Assembly (NCBI GenBank): GCA_947462335.1
Contig: OX381704.1
Span: 27,737,955-27,801,954, forward strand
DNA from: Harmothoe impar
Lineage: Eukaryota; Annelida; Polychaeta; Phyllodocida; Polynoidae
Length of the DNA stretch: 64,000 bases
Direction: 5' to 3'
How positions within the stretch are numbered: position 1 is the stretch's first letter; every line of letters starts with the position of its first letter. The translations under genes and the position numbers were made by a program. This document shows, piece by piece, positions 11,712 through 24,039 of the stretch. The notes beneath the pieces are model-generated. The model had not been told where the DNA came from, made no database searches, and was given only the letters and a program-made list of their open reading frames with translations.

Positions 11712-12369
11712 TCCTTTTTCCGCACCAGCACCACCGGCGACGCCCACGGGCTTTGAGACGGCTCAATCACCCCCCGCTTCCAGCATCTTGTCCACCTCCT
11801 CCTCTATCGTCTCCCGCCGGTGGGGCGCGAGCCTCCTCGGCGGCTGCTTTATCGGGCGGGTGTCCCCCGTGTTTATCTCGTGTTGGGCTACCTGCGTATG
11901 CCCCTTATCGGCCTTGTCCCTCTGGAATGCCGCTATCTTCGTCCTTAGCAAGTTCGCCAATGGTGCTCTCCTGTGACCCTCAGTCCCTTCGACCAGTTGT
12001 TGCACCATCCGGGCCTCCGCCGTTCCCCCCCGCCGGGTCTCCGCCGGCTCCGTCTCCCGGTCCCAGCACCCTGCACCATTCCCCGGGAGTTCTTCCTCCC
12101 CCTTCGTCTCCCGCCACCTCCTCCAGTGACGCCAGTGTAGTGTGCCGGTAAATAACCACCGGTCCCTTTCCCGGGTTCAGTACCCTCACAATCGTCTTGC
12201 TGCCCTCCGGACAGACGACCCCTCGGCCCACCAAGAAATCCTTCCGCCGGCTATCCCCTCGCCATTCCTCCACCAGTCCCGCCTGGCCCTCCGGCCACTT
12301 CCCCGTGACCGTACCCTCCACCATTGCCTCTTGACCGCCACCGATTACCATCGGCCGCTTGCAGACCAC
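11712..12369 (-). pseudogene. Protease-RT spacer and start of reverse transcriptase
   Basis: It contains HEINTGDTRPIKQPPRRL and HRRETIEEEVDKMLEAG, the typical entry to a Gypsy-type RT. After a +1 slip in a run of six C (11770-11775 on the plus strand), VIEPSQSPWASPVVLVRKKD follows. The RT fold should continue from there but the sequence changes abruptly at about 11706-11711. No YxDD-type catalytic motif is present. Confidence 0.75.
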
Positions 12370-12372
12370 CCT

Positions 12373-12729
12373 TCAGCGGTCGTCCCTCTCCTCTGACCAC
12401 CACATCTGTTCCCCCATGATGTCCACTACTAGGCCTTGCTCTCGGAGGAACACCGCCCCCAACCTAAGCGCCAACGTCGCTCTCCCCCGAAGGTCCATGG
12501 GTTGTCCATTGGGGGCGAACACATCCCCTCCACCCGGCTCCAGAGGCCTCCTGACTCCCTTTTCCTGCCACCACCTCAGGGACAGCGAGTTGGCGGAGGC
12601 CCCCGTGTCCACCAGCAACTGCACCTCCTCCAGATATCCCGTGACCAGGAGTCCTCCTCCGCCTCTCTCCTTTCTACCTTTCACCATGTCCTTCAGCCCT
12701 CTACCCCCGACCTGCACTGGGCTACCCAT
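12373..12729 (-). pseudogene. Retrotransposon aspartic protease region
   Basis: The motif LLVDTGASANSLS matches the D-T/S-G active site of retropepsins. It lies between gag and RT as expected, in a frame bounded by stops. It would process the Gag-Pol polyprotein. The frame is closed by a stop at 12373 before the downstream spacer. Confidence 0.75.
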
Positions 12730-12740
12730 GTAGGTCGGTT

Positions 12741-14212
12741 CTAGTTTCCCGCATTCGCCGGGATAGCGGCAGGCGTTCTTCCGCTCGGTACCAGCACCAC
12801 CGGAGTTTGTGGTACCCTGTCCGGCGCCTTACTCATCAATAGTGGGCATTCCCTCTTGAAGTGTCCCTCCTGCTGACAATGGAAGCAGCCCGTTGGCCGC
12901 TTTCTCTGCACCGCCGGAGTCTCCGCCTTCTTCGCCAATCCTTCCATCGCGGCCATCAACGTGGCCGCCATCTTGTCCATCTTATCGTTCTGCGCTTTCA
13001 TCTGCTCCGATACTGTGGCGTCCGCCGACCGAACTCTCTGCTTCTCCTCCACGTCACTCTCCAAGTACACCTCTGCCCCAATGGCCGTCATCACCGCCGC
13101 TTGGAGATCCGCCGGTTGAGACTGGTACACCCACTGCTTCAGGCGCCCGTCCCCTAACGCCGTCAAGAACCGGTCCAGTACCAGTGCATCCACCGTCTTG
13201 GCCCCGGCCTCCGGGTATGCCAGCCGCGTATACTTCATCAGTTTCTGCTGCAGTGCCTGCATGCTCTCCCCCAGTTTCCTTACCCTCGTTTGTAAGAGCG
13301 CTTTGTAGGTCTCCTTCTGGTTCGGCGGTACGTACCTCAGTAGTAGTGCTTCCCTGAGCTTCCGATACCCCTCCGCCGTTGCCGGCTGGATTCCCGACAG
13401 CAGCCGCCTGGCTTGACCATCCAGGCTCAACCCCAAGAACATGCCCGCCTCCTTCTCCGACCATCCGTTTACTTTCACACACAAGTCGAAGTGGTTGAAA
13501 TAATCCACCAGGACCCCCGACCCATCAAACCTCGTCGGCTTGCTTACTGGTTTCATCCCCGAGCCCGTCCAGCCCCGGTCTCCACCGGCGCCTGGTCTGG
13601 GTCACTCTGCCTCGTTCCTCCTGGGCTCCTCCTTTCGCCCTTCCGCCGGTCGATCTCCGCCGGGTTCTCCCTCCTCCCTTCTCTCCGCCGGCCGTCGGTC
13701 CCCGGCTCCCTCCGCCCGTCGTCCTCCTACTTCCCGATCCCACTGGTTCCCCCGCTCCTCCTCCCGGGTTTCCGCTCGCGCTTCTCCGTTGTCCGGAGTC
13801 CATCCCTGGTCCCTCGCCCTTTCTCCGGGCCATAACCCCCGCTGTGGTCCTAACTGCTTCGACCGGTTCTCCCCCTGCCCGTCCGTTGCATCCCATAGGC
13901 CGAATCCCGGCGGTATCGGCACCCTCGTGTGTCCTCCGCCGGTTTCCTCGCCGCCGTGATTTTCCGGCTTTCTGGGTTGTCCTCCGCCTTGTTCCTTCCC
14001 CCCGTTCTCGCCGCCTGGCTGTCCCAGTCCCATCCGTTTGCCTCCCTCTCTGGTATCGCCGCCCTGTCCCTTGGCTCGGCCGTCCGGTCCCCTCTGTTGA
14101 TAGCGTTTGGGGCCGCCCCCGCTGTTCGGAACAATATCTCCTCGTCCACCATTTATACGCTGGATCACCGCACTCCTTTTTCCAGTTCCTCGTATCCCTG
14201 AGCTTCCGCCAT
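12741..14212 (-). pseudogene. Retrotransposon gag with CCHC zinc knuckle, N-terminal part frameshifted
   Basis: The best-kept piece is 271 codons, 13556-12741. It has a retrotransposon-gag-like helical region (KPTRFDGSGVLVDYFNHF near the start, RKLREALLLRYVP further on) and a nucleocapsid knuckle CFHCQQEGHFKREC (C-x2-C-x4-H-x4-C) near its end. Upstream, an ATG at 14212 with a short frame and a second frame from 14152 suggest the N-terminal third has picked up frameshifts and stops. Gag would form the cytoplasmic particle and bind the element RNA. Confidence 0.8.
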
Positions 14213-14267
14213 CCTTCTTCCTCGTGGGCTCGTTAAAGTGCTTACTCCTGTCTTCTTAAGAGTGAAA

Positions 14268-14282
14268 CACCGCTGTCACCAA
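14268..14282 (-). promoter_or_regulatory. Primer-binding-site-like sequence next to the 5' LTR
   Basis: Immediately after the LTR the minus strand reads TTGGTGACAGCGGTG. The TGG start one base from the LTR end is typical of a site complementary to a tRNA 3' CCA end. I cannot name the tRNA. Confidence 0.5.
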
Positions 14283-14698
14283 TGTAGCGTCCGCCGTAAT
14301 TAGGAAGGAGACAGAACTCGTTAAGTACAGTTGAACTGGAGATACTTTATTGCCCTGGCTCTCCTTGGCCACACCAGCTAAGTCTTGTCGGAGATCCTCT
14401 CTGCTTCAAGCGTCAAACCAGACTGGTTGAACCCTCTGCCTCCCCTTGCTTATATAGCGTGATGACGTTTCTCCGACGCGGAGACGTTCCATCCTGGGCG
14501 CCGGCGAACTTCGCCGATACCCCCGTTTCGAACGTCTCCACGTCGGCGAGGGTTCCGCCGACTCCACCGTTCTTTCAGCGGCGGAGCCAACCTTCTCCTC
14601 CCTCGTCCGGCGTAGTAACTATTAACCTTATATACAACTCACGCTGGGGCAGCGGAGGGGGCCTGTGAGCCCACAGCCCCCCCTCCCTCGCCGCTACA
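14283..14698 (-). repeat. 5' LTR of the retrotransposon (416 bp)
   Basis: On the minus strand it begins TGTAGCGGCGAGG and ends GCGGACGCTACA, so TGTAGCG and CGCTACA form the inverted termini. It carries a TATATAA box at 14450-14456 and an AATAAA signal at 14346-14351, about 100 bp downstream, which fits a U3-R-U5 layout. No second copy is found at the other end of the element. Confidence 0.75.
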
Positions 14699-15018
14699 AT
14701 AGGATCGGGAGGTCCCAAAATCAATTAGCCTCAAAAGAACCATTTTACTGACCCCTTCACCAAAAAAAAATTACTTGTTGAGAATAAACTTGGAATTACC
14801 AAAAATGTTGCATAACTGAAATTTTGTTCCAATTAGTGTAACTAAGTGAAACAGGGGTGGTCCAATTTACGAGCCAATTTTGGCAACCTTCCCCTACAGC
14901 AACGCCATTGATTGAAGGAAATAAGGATAAATTTACACCCCACCAATTCTTGTATTTCCAAAAAATAAAATTTACCCAAAACAGCAATTTTTTTCTGACT
15001 CCCCCCTCCCACCGATTA

Positions 15019-15290
15019 GGGTTGATTCGGGTAAAGTGGGACATCAGGTAAAGTGGGACAACTAACATTAAGAGGTCATTTTCTCTCCTGGGTGTAAAAT
15101 TTACTCTTTTTTTAGAAATATGTTTGGCCCCTCTTAACTCTACCTAAAGTCAAGAGGTAGGCCTAATTATACCTTCTAAAGTTTAACATGATATGGGTGA
15201 ACACCTTTTACCACTATGAATTCGGAAAGGACATTAAAAATAGTACAATTATTTGTTAGTAGTGGTATTAAGAATGATAACATGATTTTA
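15019..15290 (+). repeat. Dispersed repeat copy A (AAAGTGGGACA family)
   Basis: It begins GGGTTGATTCGGGTAAAGTG and ends near AAGAATGATAACATGAT. Copy B at 16190-16480 matches over most of its length with substitutions and small indels. Extra AAAGTGGGACA motifs lie at about 15418-15460. It is non-coding; the class is unknown. Confidence 0.7.
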
Positions 15291-15727
15291 AATTGTATGT
15301 ATTATTAGGTACATATATTGTTTCTTTAACCTTGATATCTTTTGATTAGTCAGATATTGAAATAAAGTACACTGAGACCTTAAATGTAAGTGTCCCACTT
15401 TAGCTGAAAGTGTTAGGTAAAGTGGGACAGGGAGATTCAGGTTATTTTAAGTGGGACACTATGTTAATCTCATCTCCCAGAGTAGCATAATACCTGATAC
15501 GCCTATATTTTGATTTATAATGAGAAGAAATATCATAGCAAATATCATTACAATACTTAGTTGTGTAAATAGTATACCAAAGTATTAAGTATAATAGCCA
15601 GAATAGGGCTTTGTTTGTGCTCCAGATTGTGGTTTACCTATAGTGACTTCACTCATAGCAATTATTTTGATTAGCGAACCATTGACTTCCATCATAATTT
15701 AGATAATTATCATGAGATTTCTTACCT

Positions 15728-15806
15728 TTAAAGGCGCACTGAACCCACAACGTCATTTGCGTACAAAAATCGGCAGGGCTAGGTGCTCAACTCAGTGCGC
15801 CTTTAA
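15728..15806. repeat. 79-bp hairpin element
   Basis: A perfect 15-bp inverted repeat TTAAAGGCGCACTGA (15728-15742) and TCAGTGCGCCTTTAA (15792-15806) with a short spacer. It is MITE-like and too small to encode anything. Confidence 0.65.
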
Positions 15807-15905
15807 GGATTTTTCATTGTACATTATGAAGTTGTATGGTAAAAATCTGTAGTAGATTCATTTAGAATTGATATTTGATATATATTGAGACTGAAACCAT
15901 AGAAA

Positions 15906-16119
15906 TGTGACTATACATGGGTGCTCAGAATTTTGACCGTGTCGCCGTGTCGATTTTTAGCAAGAGGGCCGTGTCGCCGTGTCGATTTTTATCTAATGCA
16001 TTATGGCCTAATTGACTGTGTCCGTCGATTTTTAAACCCCCCGTGTCGCACGTGTCGATCTTTACAACCCTCCGTGTCGCCGTGTCGCACGTGTCGAGTT
16101 TTACCCATGTATAGTCACA
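15906..16119. repeat. Foldback element enclosing GTGTCG/GTCGATTTTT repeats
   Basis: Perfect 17-bp inverted ends TGTGACTATACATGGGT (15906-15922) and complement (16103-16119) enclose about five degenerate copies of GTGTCGCCGTGTCGATTTTT. The interior resembles the family at 8466-8700. Confidence 0.7.
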
Positions 16120-16189
16120 GAAATCATTCACCAATACTACTTTCTTATAATTAATCGCAATTATTGCCACTTATAGTTATTTATAAATA

Positions 16190-16480
16190 GGGTTGATTCA
16201 GGTTAAGTGGGACATCAGGTAAAGTGGGACAATTAACATTAAGGCCATTTTTAGGGGTTGATTTCTTTCCTGGGTGTAAAATTTTATTTTTTTCTTAGAA
16301 ATATATATATATGTTTGACCCCTCTTAATTGTACCTATCTCACCAAAGTTAAGAGGTAATTATACCTTCTAAATTTCAACATGATATAGGTGGAGAGCTT
16401 TTGCCGCTATAAATTCGGAAGTACATAAGAAATAGTAAAATTATTTGTTAGTAGTGGTACTAAGAATAGCAACATGATAA
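16190..16480 (+). repeat. Dispersed repeat copy B (AAAGTGGGACA family)
   Basis: It starts GGGTTGATTCAGGTTAAGTG and runs parallel to copy A at 15019-15290, including the shared motif TTATTTGTTAGTAGTGGTA near its end. It has a short AT microsatellite insertion near 16300. Confidence 0.7.
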
Positions 16481-16732
16481 CTCAAAATGTATATAAATAT
16501 CGATATCAAAAATCGGGGTGCACATGCAGGCCTTTTGAAGTATTGTAACACACTGGCTTTTTGCCTCAAAGCAAGTCAAATTCTATTGTGAATGGAACGA
16601 GTGTGGGTAAGATGAACTCTGCTTCCTATTGTGAATGGGAAATGGAAAATACAATATTGAAATGAAATGGAAACTAGAACTGTAGCAGGGTAACGACTGT
16701 ACAGCTATTGTTAATGGCTGGAAAGTCAGTAA

Positions 16733-17055
16733 GGGAGTGTTCATTTATTATTTACAGGGGGGGGGTGGTGGGTTTGGGGGGGGGCGTAAAAATTTCCGAC
16801 CCCTTCTGAGGGGGGGGGGCGTAAAAAATTCTGACACCTCTTGAGGGGGGGGGGGCGTAAAAATTTAAGCCCATTTTTAGCCAAAAAGCCCGCGCGTTAC
16901 TATAGTTCAAAGGGGGGGGGCGAAAAATTTTCGGCGTCTTCGGCGAGGGGGGCGCGAAATGTTACATGCGCTCTCGAGGGGGGGGCGTAAAAAATTTTCG
17001 CCCCTCCGCGCGAAATCTCACCACCCCCCCCTGTAAGTAATAAATGAACACTCCC
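16733..17055. mobile_element. Non-autonomous DNA transposon (MITE) with G-run arrays, 3-bp TAA duplication
   Basis: The inverted ends are GGGAGTGTTCATTTATTA then TTTACAGGGGGG on the left, and the complement with one T/C change on the right. They are flanked by TAA at 16730-16732 and 17056-17058. A TWA duplication fits PIF/Harbinger-type elements, but this is inference. The interior is a series of G-runs followed by CGTAAAAATTT-like units. No transposase is present. Confidence 0.75.
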
Positions 17056-17672
17056 TAAGTAGGGAACGGACTTGATAGGTGATATTGTTAACCCATCTCG
17101 CAGTAGAGTAGAAGAGGGACGAGGAAACCACACCACTGTATGTCCAGTTTGTCTTGTAGGTGGTTTCACCGTTAACACTAAGTTGATAGAATATTTAGTT
17201 AGTTAATATTGTGTGTGCACATAACCTTAAAAACTGACAGAGGAACAATGAACTGCAGGGTTAAATACACACGTAGCCCAACTGGCATGACGCAGGGAGA
17301 TCGGGACCAGAGCTTATAAAATTGTTCCAGGATAAAATAAAATCTGATTCAAAAAAAAATAAAAAATTGCCCCCCGGTAATTGCCCTGAATTCATATATT
17401 CGACCGGTTGTACATCCCCTATGTAATAAAGACTTCAAATCAGTAAAAAAAAAGAAAGAAAAGAAGATCCATGTCACAAGAGCTATCTATATATATAGAG
17501 AGAGAATGAGAGACAGTATACATAGGATTAAGACTATAATAATAAGCTATGCCTTATTTAAAAAAAATAGGTATAACACATAGGCCTAATGGTATTGCTC
17601 ACTTGGCAAGAGAGATCAATTTCACCATGTTAGAACAGAAGGTCAATGAATCGACGACGACGCTTCTACTCG

Positions 17673-17966
17673 GCCAATACATGCGATACTATAAATAGAA
17701 CTAGGAGCCCCTTCTATATAAATGCTATACGCTCGCGCAGCGCCCGTCATTTCGCTCTCTGCAGCTGCGGTGACCGGGTCGAAAGGCTGTGGCAAGTGAG
17801 GTGGGCGTGGCCGCACGTAGCTGTGACTGTCTACCTGTTTGCCAACACTGTCAGTCACCAGATTACACAAAAGTTTAATCTAGACGGCCCGGAAAGTGAA
17901 ATACCAAGTATCCAGCCCTTTGTTTACAAAACTAGCAACAAGAAGGTCGTGTCTCTACACTAACAG
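17673..17966 (+). promoter_or_regulatory. Candidate Rho promoter and non-coding first exon
   Basis: CCAAT (17674-17678), TATAAATAG (17691) and TATATAAA (about 17716) precede a CpG-richer stretch that ends in a good donor, AACAG|GTGAGT, after 17966. The first Rho coding exon has an 8-nt 5'UTR and an acceptor at 19944, so an upstream UTR exon is required and this is the best candidate I see. A second possible donor is at 18186. Confidence 0.35.
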
Positions 17967-18050
17967 GTGAGTCATACACTAAATGTGGGTGTTTGAAACT
18001 CCCGCACCTCCATGTCGGGCACCTGCCTTCCCACAAGGCACTGCGCGCCC

Positions 18051-18058
18051 TGACGTCA
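18051..18058. promoter_or_regulatory. Full CRE palindrome TGACGTCA
   Basis: The perfect 8-bp CREB/ATF site lies in a CpG-containing stretch just downstream of the candidate Rho first exon. A single site can occur by chance. Confidence 0.3.
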
Positions 18059-19880
18059 CATTCTAAATTCCTGAGCAATTGCCGACCCCCCCTCTAGGGC
18101 AAATTGAGGTGTGGTCTAAACGGTCGAAGTATTACTGGAGGTCTTTCAACAGCTTCTTCATTGCCTTGTCCATCGTCATAGAAAGGTAAGGAATGACAAT
18201 AATATACAAAAAGAGTCTATAGTCTGCCAGGAGCATCGCCAAAATATTCTAGACAAAGGGGAACCGGCTATATTCCATCGCGGACTGAACGTCCGTTGTC
18301 CTAGATCCTGTTCCAGCCCACCTTTTGTACTTGTTTTGACGGACGTTATTGCAATTTAATATACAAAATATCCCTTTATTCGACCAATTCCCAACCAGTA
18401 CACTATTATAGATGAGCTGTGTGTAGTAATTTACGTTCAAGTCGCAAGTCGTGTGTCCTTTCCCGGGAGATTTCCTCACGGAAGTCCTCACAGGGTTTTG
18501 TTTCATCGTCCGCCATATTTGATGACATCACGAAGTTATTTATGGGCCGACTAGACTCGGAATCAGTCAAGGTTTTGGTGAAATTGTACTGGAATTGATC
18601 CCCAACTCATCATTTATAAAACAGAGAATGTAGCTTTATAAAGGAGAGGGAAATAGGATATATTTTGGTTGTGTATTGTGAAGGTTGTAGATGTGTATTG
18701 ACGGAAAAGTGCATCGTTTCGAGTGTTGTGATATGGCCACTGCTCTCTCAGTCTGACAGGGTTCGACTCCACCCATTTGACTGAGGTCACTCTGTTCCAA
18801 CTCCCACTCCTCCTTGTACCAGTGTCTGATGCTAGGCCTTGTGACTGTAAAACACCAATAGATATGTGCCTGGAATTGTCTGCATACATTGACTTCATAA
18901 TACGATTAAAGACCCAATAATACTACCCAGTAGTTTATTAACACGGACCTTTACGGTATCATATTGGGGGGGGGGGGGGGCGTCCACTGAAACTTTGAAT
19001 AAATCCAAGGGACGATATCCCATGTGTAGGCTACATGATTACACTACAAAATTTAATGTAACCTATAATACACTCCCAGAAACTTCAAGACGGATTCCCT
19101 AGGGCCTAGCGGCTAGCCTATAAAAGGTTGTCCAATGCCTCGAAGTTCAATCGAGATCTATTAAAAATAGGAAAATCTCTATCTGTGTTACAGATTGTAA
19201 TGTCATGTAATAAAAGTAGATTCACTTTTGTGATTTCCACGTAGGCCTATTACTAAATTTACTTGGAAAAGCACTTTATTTTGTCTAAAACAAACAAATA
19301 TTCTACCCACTAGCTGTCATATTAGTTCACAGAATGCCAAATCGATTTGGCCCAAAAGAAAACTTCCCTCAATCTCGAATAATGATCTAGATCTATCTGA
19401 ACTTATCTGAACCCATATCTAGGATGGATGAGAGCTTTCAGTGTTAAAAAAAAAGGAAGTATTTTATATTAAGCACTCAGTCTCAGTTGTCATACACATC
19501 TCAGTAGGCAACGCCTAGGCTATGGTCTATCTTTCTCTATATAATATATATATATAGGCCTACGTATGGTTTATGGATAGGCCTATCTCTTGATGGTAGG
19601 CCTATTTGGTGAAGGCAAATACATGAACGGGCACAAACATGCCACTATTTGATTAGCATAATATGACAGTCTTAGCATTGATGATTCATCTCACAATACG
19701 TAGTACTACTCTCACATTGCTTGCCCTGTATTGCGACCTTCAAGGATTGAAGAATCTTCTTGTTTTCATCATTCAGGTGCATGTAGCGTTGTAGTGTCCA
19801 GTTTAAAAAAATTATGATCTTCGAAGGGTATTAGTGATAGGCCATATTAACCCTACAGTCAGAAGTGATGTACCCTTTGA

Positions 19881-20246
<366 letters not shown>

Positions 20247-23200
20247 TGATTTTGCATTATTTCTGAGGTGTTAATGTTCATATAAGTTTACCACTGGAAA
20301 GTTATTACACCATTACTACCATTTGGATTGAAAACCTGATCTTCAAGGGTGTTTTTGTGGTCCGTTCTGGTACCTGCTCCTTGTATCCTCATTCACATTG
20401 GCGTTTACGAGCGCTGAGAACATAACCTTGTTGGTCCTACCTAGCCCTATTCAAGTTTGTTTTACCACGTCACACCTACCTGTTCCGGGCAATAACATCT
20501 GATATTGCTGATCAACATTCACAATGCTGAAACCTCCGCGAAAACCTTCTGTTTATATTATCTGCTGAGCACTTGCGGTACTTTTACCATCGTCAACACC
20601 CACTTTGTCCCCTGACCGTGAGTGGGCTTTTCATGTTGTCTGACCTGGCCAGATGGCCATGACCCTCATTATTCTTGGTGAGTGAACCTTTCGGTCTAAG
20701 CACGGCATGGACTAGCCGTACAAGGCAGTCAAGTTGTTTGGCTTTTCCCAGGCCCCGACTAACCACACACCCCAACCCCGTGTTTGAGTTTCATTAGATT
20801 TAGGTTTCTTGAGTATCAGATATATTTAGATACTGTATGTTCATAACATGAATCACATCGACAACCGCCAATTAATTACTTCGGAGATGCTGAAATTTCA
20901 ATAGGCTATCACCGGTGAAATGCCATGGCGCTGAAGATCATTGTGTGCAAGGAAAATGCATGTTATTTGTTGTAGGAAATAACGAGGTGAGAGAGGGACG
21001 ATGAAGAAAGTTGTGTGTAATTTGCTCACGTAAAATTAAGGAAAACTTTTAAGGCCACTATTAACGATTAATTTTATATTTGCACTATAAAATTGGGATT
21101 CTGCTTTGATCAAGTACTTCTGTTGTTTTCAAACCAAAGAGATTAGCGCCAATTGAGGGATCATTCGATTGTAAGGCCGGTTCTATATTGAGGAAGCATG
21201 GTTAAATTTGGAAGCAGTATCAATTGGAGGTTTTGTTGCATGACCTAGTACTGCGTGTTGGTGCGAGCGCCGTAATTAAGTATGCCTGATATATAACGTG
21301 GATTGCAAAAAAAAAAAAAAAAATTGTAAACCAATTGATTCTGCATCAATGTGTGGGAATTGAAAGTTTATAGATTTTACATAGCGAAATAACTCTCACA
21401 TAGTTTTCATTGTGTCCCTTAGCTGAAAGGTGTTACTATGTAGAATTTATTCGTTAGAATATGGGTTGTCTAAATCGTGTGTCAGTTGTTTGAAATTTGA
21501 TGACAATAAGTGGCATTTCTACGTCTCTATCACTAAAATTGCAACATATACCATATGTAAGGAGCTGGATTTGTTTCTGGAAGGAAGAACTCTAAAAGTT
21601 GCCCATAGAAAATCAGACAAAATTGAGATTATGTATAATAAACTGTATGCATGCCTGGGACCAGTATCGACTCTTTTGGGGTATTGCAATCTGTGAATAG
21701 GTTTGGGGTCCTGTAAACACTCTAGAAAGAAATATGAATCTCATGTAAGTTGATGTAACACAATTGTTTCTTTACCTACCGGTAGTGGCGTTATAAATAC
21801 GGTAGGATTTGTTTTGATGATGGTGATGATAAGTGACTAAGGTAAATAATAAGGCCCCTCACAGAAATGACTAGCCTTACATAAGCGCCACCTTTTACAT
21901 TTTCTGTGGGTTACTCGTATAATTTCTCTGAGTATACAGAGCTCAGACAGATTATATGTACATGTACCCGTATTTGCTTGATATTTGGCTCAACGATGCC
22001 TGGCATATAGGGATTATTATGTGTAGCAAGTAAAGGAGAATCATGTCATACCATGATGAGGAAGTGTTATCCCAGTGGCAAGTGTGTTACAATGATGACC
22101 CATAACTTTTCTGTTGACGTGGGACTACATTCATAGATTTTCCCACCGAATGTCAAGAGCACAAATGTGGCAACTTTAGTGACCTATGGACGGTGTCTTA
22201 AAGAAAATCTTTGTCACAAGGACCCGATTAACTGATGTTATATGTTGGGCCAACTGTATGCCAGGGTAGACTCACACATAACGCAAAGACACTGCCGTGT
22301 GGCGTTCACTATTAGTGAATTTAAACATTGATATGTTATATGAACATATACATGTACTAAGTATTGATGTGGCCTGCGTACATAAAAAAAAAATGTCGGC
22401 AACACTGAACTTGGAGGTGTTTAGTAAAGCTGGATAGTTCTATTTGGGAAGTTTGACCCATGCTTAGAAGTTGGCTTTTGGGTCATTTCTTTTACGTTTT
22501 CCTTCACAGAAAACCCTCTGTTTTTTTGGTTCTAACACTGAAACATGGGTGGGCTAGCTGTGGCAGACATTATGAACTTTGATCAGTATTGATCCTTGGT
22601 ATGCACTTGTGTATGCATCACACTTCTGGTTGCGCTCTGATACTTAACCAGTCAAGATAAGATATATAGGACACACAATATAATATGTATATGCAATTAG
22701 GATCATGGCTGTCATTACTTCACAGGTCTTTAGCTGCCACCGAAGGTGTCCCAGATACATGGTATTGACTATCATGTTATCAAATATCAAGTCACAGGAA
22801 CTTAGAGGGAAGAACTCCCATCTAAATATGCTAGCGATTTCATTACATCACCGGGTCGGGGACAGTAGGCAGTGTGGGATCAATGGTCAAGTGGACTCTC
22901 ATATGACGCAAAGTATTAGGATTATATCAACTAGGGTCACTGAATAGTCACGACTGCCTGAGCATAGGGTTATATACTATACTGATACAGTTTGTAGAAC
23001 AAACATAAATATCCCCACCAATTCATGACTACTCATTAGTAAGAAATGGGACCTGGTGACATTTATAACGTCAGTATCGAGTAGGGGAAAGTCATGGAAA
23101 TTAGAACGGGGAGGGGGGGGGAGGGGCATTTAGCAAAATCCATTAGAATGCACCATCAGCCTTTAACATTTTTACATTTTCCCCGTCAAATTGAAAAACC

Positions 23201-24039
23201 ATGGCGCTATTTTTGGCAGGGGAAGGCATGGAATTGCAATCTGAAATTTTTGTAGGGAATCTGAAAAACAGAAACGGCAAAACTATCCCCATGTTCAGTG
23301 AAGTGCCAAAGCACCGAGACATTAAAGTGTGCAAAGTGTAATAAATCTCATCCTACCGGGCTGTAGAAGCATTCCCCGAAACAAGGACAGTACCTTTCTT
23401 TTAGCAGGCATGTGGCCAAGCTCAATGGCACCACCTCCACGATAATCTCCCTAGTGCCAATGACGATATAGAGCTCAACATCTCTGTCATGTTTTACTTC
23501 CTGGTTAATTGAAATAGCCTACGATGAATCCAAGCTGCGGACATGGGCCATGGGCGAACATACGGCCTGACATGTTTTGAGACACCAGCCAGTCTGCCTT
23601 ATTTAGTCATATATGTCAGGTCACGCTAGCTAGGTCACACAGGCCTGATGTAGAGAACACGGGGGAGGGGCGCTTATCTAGAAAGCCGTCCACTGTGTGT
23701 TGCCTAGGGTATGTATGGGGGTGCGACTCATAAGAGGCTGAAGGCTTCTTGTGATGAAGACAGGTGGCGGTACCGATATTTATTTAGTTGGTCAATCTGG
23801 GGAAAATGGTGGTGGGACCCTGTGGAGATGTTCAAAAACTCACTGGTGTGTGTTGGTTCAGGGCTTAATTTAGAAAACATTACAGTAAATTCCCCCAAGA
23901 GAGGCTTGAACATTCGACCTTATTTAGAAGAAGGCTTGCTGCTATATTTTCGCGTGTACACATCGTCGCGAATTTGCTATGAAGTACATTTTCGCGTGTA
24001 TTTTAATTTGCGAAATTTGGATCATGTTAGTAGTAAGTT

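Larger units (their letters stand above)
9436..14698 (-). mobile_element. Decayed LTR retrotransposon (Ty3/Gypsy-like), internally deleted, no 3' LTR seen
   Basis: A sharply GC-rich block in an AT-rich region. On the minus strand the order is 5' LTR (14698-14283), primer-binding-like site, gag with a CCHC knuckle, aspartic protease, the sequence leading into reverse transcriptase, a truncated pol, and a downstream zinc-finger ORF. RT core, RNase H and integrase are absent. Several frameshifts break the reading frames, and a matching 3' LTR is not present at the left end, so the copy is not autonomous. Assignment to Ty3/Gypsy rests on the gag-protease-RT order and the character of the pre-RT region, and is moderately sure. 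Confidence 0.82.
14699..17640. other. Intergenic repeat-rich spacer
   Basis: Between the retrotransposon and the putative Rho promoter. It consists largely of a duplicated 270-290 bp unit (15019-15290 and 16190-16480), a 79-bp hairpin, a GTGTCG-rich foldback and a poly-G MITE. No gene is recognised. Confidence 0.6.

Noticed and set aside
9504..11756. Long plus-strand Pro/Ser-rich ORFs opposite the retrotransposon
   Set aside because: GC-rich sequence has few stops. The minus strand carries recognisable gag, protease and RT motifs, so these are antisense shadows.
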